Under the pieces are notes generated by a model, which saw nothing but the letters and a program-made list of their open reading frames with translations, searched no databases and was not told the origin of the DNA. Position numbers and translations under genes: made by a program. Positions 19,146 through 22,363 of a stretch of DNA of 22,363 nucleotides are shown in pieces. The stretch is from Phoronis ovalis (lineage: Eukaryota; Phoronida; Phoronidae), in assembly GCA_028565635.1 (NCBI GenBank), contig JAOXYB010088385.1:1-22363 (forward strand), in the 5' to 3' direction. Numbering within the stretch: position 1 is the first letter of the stretch; every line of letters starts with the position of its first letter.

Positions 19146-19747
19146 AGAGACGCGCCACTGGGCGTTTTTTTTGCTGGTCAATTTAATTTGTAAGCACCGA
19201 GACCTTTTCTTTTTTTGCCTGTCAATTTTTTCTGCCAGCAAGGAGACGGTTTCGGAGACGTTTAAGCAACCGTTTTTTTGGATTACTTAACTCTAAAAAA
19301 CTCCTTAAGATTCATCTGTCTAAATTAGAACAACGCAGGCCCGCAGTTAATGTTCCTTTTGTACAGGGGAGATAACTCAAAAGCAAAAACATAAGAAGAA
19401 AAAAGATATGCACGTACATCCACAGATATTCATAAATAAAACTTAATGATTACACTGTTAATTAATAGATTAACGAGAATTGGATATAACAAAACATTTA
19501 TTTGTGAACACATTAATACAGCTTCTAATATTACACACAAACAATATGTAAATTCATTTTACAGATTTATAATATAATGCCAAGACCGTGAACTTATTAC
19601 CCAGGGGTGACACTAAAAAAAATATGGGTATAATCATACTCGTTAATGAAAGCGCGTGTAAAGAATGTTTATTTGAGGACCAGGCGCGTACCGCCTTTTA
19701 GAGTAAGAAAATCAGCAATTTTGACAAAACAGTGTATACTGGTGTTT

Positions 19748-19880
19748 TAACCCTCGTCTTGCTTAAAATCTGTTTTGCACGACGAGTCTTGCTTAGAGAC
19801 AAATTTGCGCGGTGAGTCTTGCTTTCTGAAAAAATCCGTTTTGGATACGATGCCAACTTCTATAGGTCTTGCTCAGAGTT
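19748..19880. repeat. GTCTTGCTT repeat cluster
   Basis: The word GTCTTGCTT, or GTCTTGCTC at the end, occurs four times (about 19756, 19787, 19817, 19866). Spacing is about 30 bp for the first three and about 50 for the last. Partly matching text sits between the copies, such as AAAATCTGTTTTGCA and AAAATCCGTTTTGGA. It is an imperfect tandem array without coding sense. Confidence 0.65.
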
Positions 19881-20234
19881 CATTTTTGAACCTTCTTTAC
19901 CACAGTGTTTAGAGGTTTATTATTAGGCCATTATCAAGCATGATTAGCCATATTTTATTGTGTAGCCCCCCTGGGGAAAATTACAGTAATTGAATGTTAA
20001 AATCTCTGGAACTACATATAATATATATTCATATATAGTTCCGGACTCGGAGATGTTACGCATGTATACTGTACTTGCGTACGTTCTTGAAAATAACAAT
20101 ACTTCATCAGTATATATAAACTGAATTATATTTTTCATAAACTAACTATTACACATTTTATTTTTTAACATATTCACTGTTTTCATGTCACCTTCGAAAT
20201 TGTATGTTATTTTTATGACAATTAAGTTAATTAT

Positions 20235-20424
20235 GTTTTCCTTGGTCAATAACGAAAAAGGAGCTATTCAACATTCCGTCGAAGAAGGAAACATGAAAAG
20301 GTTTCGGTTTCTTTATTCAGATCAAAACTGAATAAGAAAATGGTTTCTGTTTCTTTATTCAGATCAATAATGGATATCTTTTTCTTTATTGAATAAGGAA
20401 AAAGGGGAAAGGAAAAAGGAACTA
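20235..20424. repeat. Inverted-repeat element cluster, copy C
   Basis: GTTTCTTTATTCAGATCAA occurs twice about 45 bp apart (near 20308 and 20351). It is followed by TTTCTTTATTGAATAAGGAA and AAGGAAAAAGGAAC. The words match copies A and B, so this looks like two or more nested or tandem copies of the same short element. Confidence 0.6.
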
Positions 20425-20689
20425 ACTTAACTGTCATGTTATTTTTAATGTTTTACTGGGGAAAATAAAGTTATAACTCTTCGAATCGCCCATTAAAACC
20501 AGTCAAAATTAATATCGACACTATTACTGACGCTTCATATTTATTGGGCTAAATTAAAATTCCTTAGAATTCAACAAATGTTGAGACACACAAGAAAAAT
20601 TTACACCTTTTTCACAAGCTAAGACTATCCGAGTAGCCTATTGCTGTATGGAAACACTGCACGAAAAGACATAGAATACGCAGTATTTG

Positions 20690-21130
20690 GTTTTCTGCAT
20701 TTCTACGCTTATGGAACAAATGCCGAGATATACATATAGAATGCGTTAAAAACATTCCGCAGGATTATGCTAAGATTAAGAATAATGACAACGTATTCTT
20801 ACGTTTATGGAACAATACATTCCGGAATTTCTGTACATTTTTCTTATGAAATCTTGATATTATTATATGCTTTAGTGTATTCCAACGCATTTCTGTGTAT
20901 ATCGGTTCATATCATTCTTTCGTATTTCTACGCATATTTACGATATGTTTAGCGTGACTAATAAGTTTCTTTTGTTATCAAATTAAATAGTACTACGCAT
21001 TCCGAGCGTAATCTTAGTAAAACTCTCTGTAACTTTAAATAATTTGTTATCAGAGTACTCGCATCATATACTGAGTGTAATCTTATTTAAAATTCTCTTT
21101 AAATTTATGTAATTGCTTGTGTTTATTTTC
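20690..21130. repeat. Diverged short repeats with TACGCATTCC words
   Basis: TTTCTACGC, TATGGAACAA and ACATTCCG recur through 20690-21000. GAGCGTAATCTTAGTAAAA (about 21004) is echoed by GAGTGTAATCTTATTTAAAA about 70 bp later. They appear to be old tandem copies. The plus-strand open frame at 20767-20952 lies inside and is not a gene. Confidence 0.4.
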
Positions 21131-21630
21131 ACAATTATTCCCGGGGATATGACTGTGAATCAGAGAAATAGGGGATTCTCTGGAAAGGTTCGGTGTTTTT
21201 GGGCACTATAGGTACACTGACGGGACATGGCCCGGGCAAATATGTAGTTCGCCGTTTTGGTATATTAATTTTTTTTTTATTCAGCTATTAGTTCCGCAGT
21301 ATAATACTTGCTTAAGAAGAAAAAAACGAACACAACATCTCATAAAACCATTTATATGGCACTAAAGTAAAACGTTTGCGTTTACGTAAAAACCAGCCTG
21401 AAAATGTATTTATATAATTACTTATTTGATTCTAATGACAGGTTGATTTCCCTGTTAACTGTAACTATATCATAGAGTTCGTACAGAGTACCCGGACTAG
21501 AGTATACTCAATGTATACTATTAAACTGACAGTTTGTTCCGCGGTTAGTTCATAGTGATAAACTGGTTGACAATAATGTCTGAAGGCTCCAGTAAATCCC
21601 CAGCCCCATGCGTTCATTGCAAGCCATATA

Positions 21631-22028
21631 CCCGGGGGGTACTCAAGGTTTTTTGAATACGGGAATGTGCCGCGGATCCCAATCCAAAATTTTAGCTTGT
21701 GGCAGCAAACCCAATAATTATAAGTGTAGCAATCCAAATTTTGTAAAATATAAGGGTAGCAATTCAAAATTTTAAAATATTTGAGTAGCGATCCATTTTT
21801 ACGCAAACTGACTGATACAAACCAAATCCCAAAAATCGTTTTATGGATACGTACAAACCTAAAATTAATCCAATTTATTTGCTGTAAGCATGGGGTAGCA
21901 ATCCAATTTTTTTAATTTCTTTACGGTAGCAATCCAAAAAAACACAGTAAAAAGTATACAATCCAAATCCAAAATTTTCAACTGGGCTGCACACCTCCCA
22001 CCAAAAAATACCTTGAGTACCCCCCGGG
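21631..22028. mobile_element. 398-bp non-autonomous DNA element with CCATATA duplication
   Basis: The left end CCCGGGGGGTACTCAAGGT is matched by its reverse complement at 22010-22028, and the T-run just inside also pairs. The seven bases CCATATA lie immediately outside both ends (21624-21630 and 22029-22035), a target-site duplication. The interior contains four or more imperfect copies of GTAGCAATCCAAA spaced 25 to 45 bp apart. There is no transposase. Similar CCCGGGGGGTACTC ends are, to my recollection, common in marine invertebrate genomes. The family name is unknown to me. Confidence 0.85.
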
Positions 22029-22363
22029 CCATATAGCTGGTTTGTATTTAGTGAAGCTTTGTATAATCCCTTAATATTCCGTTTAATAAAAAATGTTTTA
22101 TAAATATTATATACATTTTGTACTAAGTTGGTAAATTCAGATGCTAAAAGAAATCTCACACTTAAAACCACGGAATGAATCAACACAGCTATTGACCTAA
22201 TTACTTGTATTAAAGGGCTAGGTACCCATTATTGCCTATTTTTAATGTCCTTGTACGCATATTTTTAAGTATAATAAATTAAGCTTTTGAGAAAGCATTT
22301 TTGTTAATTTCTTAATTCCATAAGTGTTTTTTTGCGTTTAAAAAATAAAAATAGTTTGCCTCC

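Larger units (their letters stand above)
18300..22363. other. Upstream intergenic region, repeats only
   Basis: No gene is supported in these 4 kb. Open frames on either strand are short, AT-rich or lie inside repeats. The region is rich in short repeats and element ends, which are listed separately. AGGGGAGATAACTC at about 19367-19380 is a word I associate with molluscan repeats, but I cannot delimit an element around it. Confidence 0.5.

Noticed and set aside
21465-22186. Minus-strand frames of 113 and 103 codons
   Set aside because: They run through the inverted-repeat element and its GTAGCAATCC array; no known protein content.

Overview
The window looks like a piece of an animal nuclear genome, most likely from a mollusc or related lophotrochozoan. 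It is AT-rich, has spliced genes with GT/AG introns, C2H2 zinc fingers and short transposons with inverted ends. The word TACATGTA and the motif AGGGGAGATAACTC recur or occur here; I associate both with molluscan DNA from general knowledge, so the taxonomic call is inference. There is no sign of operons, ribosome binding sites, CRISPR arrays, tRNA or rRNA.

One gene, transcribed on the minus strand, explains the left 18.3 kb. Its head is a constant region. A candidate noncoding first exon lies near 18190-18290, below an ETS/YY1-like site. A start-codon exon follows at 15285-15447 (52 residues, no family recognised, not BTB/POZ). Next come a 550-nt linker exon at 13523-14072 (acidic, a basic KRKK-type nuclear signal, RGRG/AT-hook-like tail) and a 44-nt exon at 13253-13296. 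The splice phases join cleanly to give about 250 constant residues that end after the first base of a codon.

Downstream is a row of terminal exons, numbered T1 to T11 in transcript order (10575 down to 284). Ten have an AG acceptor, take up the reading frame after exactly one base supplied by the constant exon, and carry their own stop codon. Most encode two to four zinc fingers of the pattern C2H2, C2H2, C2HC, followed by a C-x3-NP tail. T1 and T2 encode a different cysteine-rich module. This is the architecture of Drosophila lola and mod(mdg4): one shared N-terminus spliced to one of many alternative DNA-binding tails. Here the shared N-terminus is not a BTB domain.

The array has clearly grown and decayed by tandem duplication. 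T1/T2, T3/T4 and T10/T11 are paralogous neighbours. T5 is a broken finger exon with an in-frame stop and a deletion, T1 is truncated by a frameshift, and T10 has lost ligands in two fingers. The T3 acceptor sits in a perfect 16-bp hairpin, and T7 and T8 are so close that the T7 3' end probably overlaps T8.

The right part (about 18.3-22.4 kb) has no convincing gene. With the first intron it holds non-autonomous DNA elements and repeats: a 252-bp element at 17229-17480, a 398-bp element at 21631-22028 with a CCATATA target duplication, C-rich and GTCTTGCTT repeat clusters, and three copies of a TTCCTTATT/AATAAGGAA palindromic repeat.
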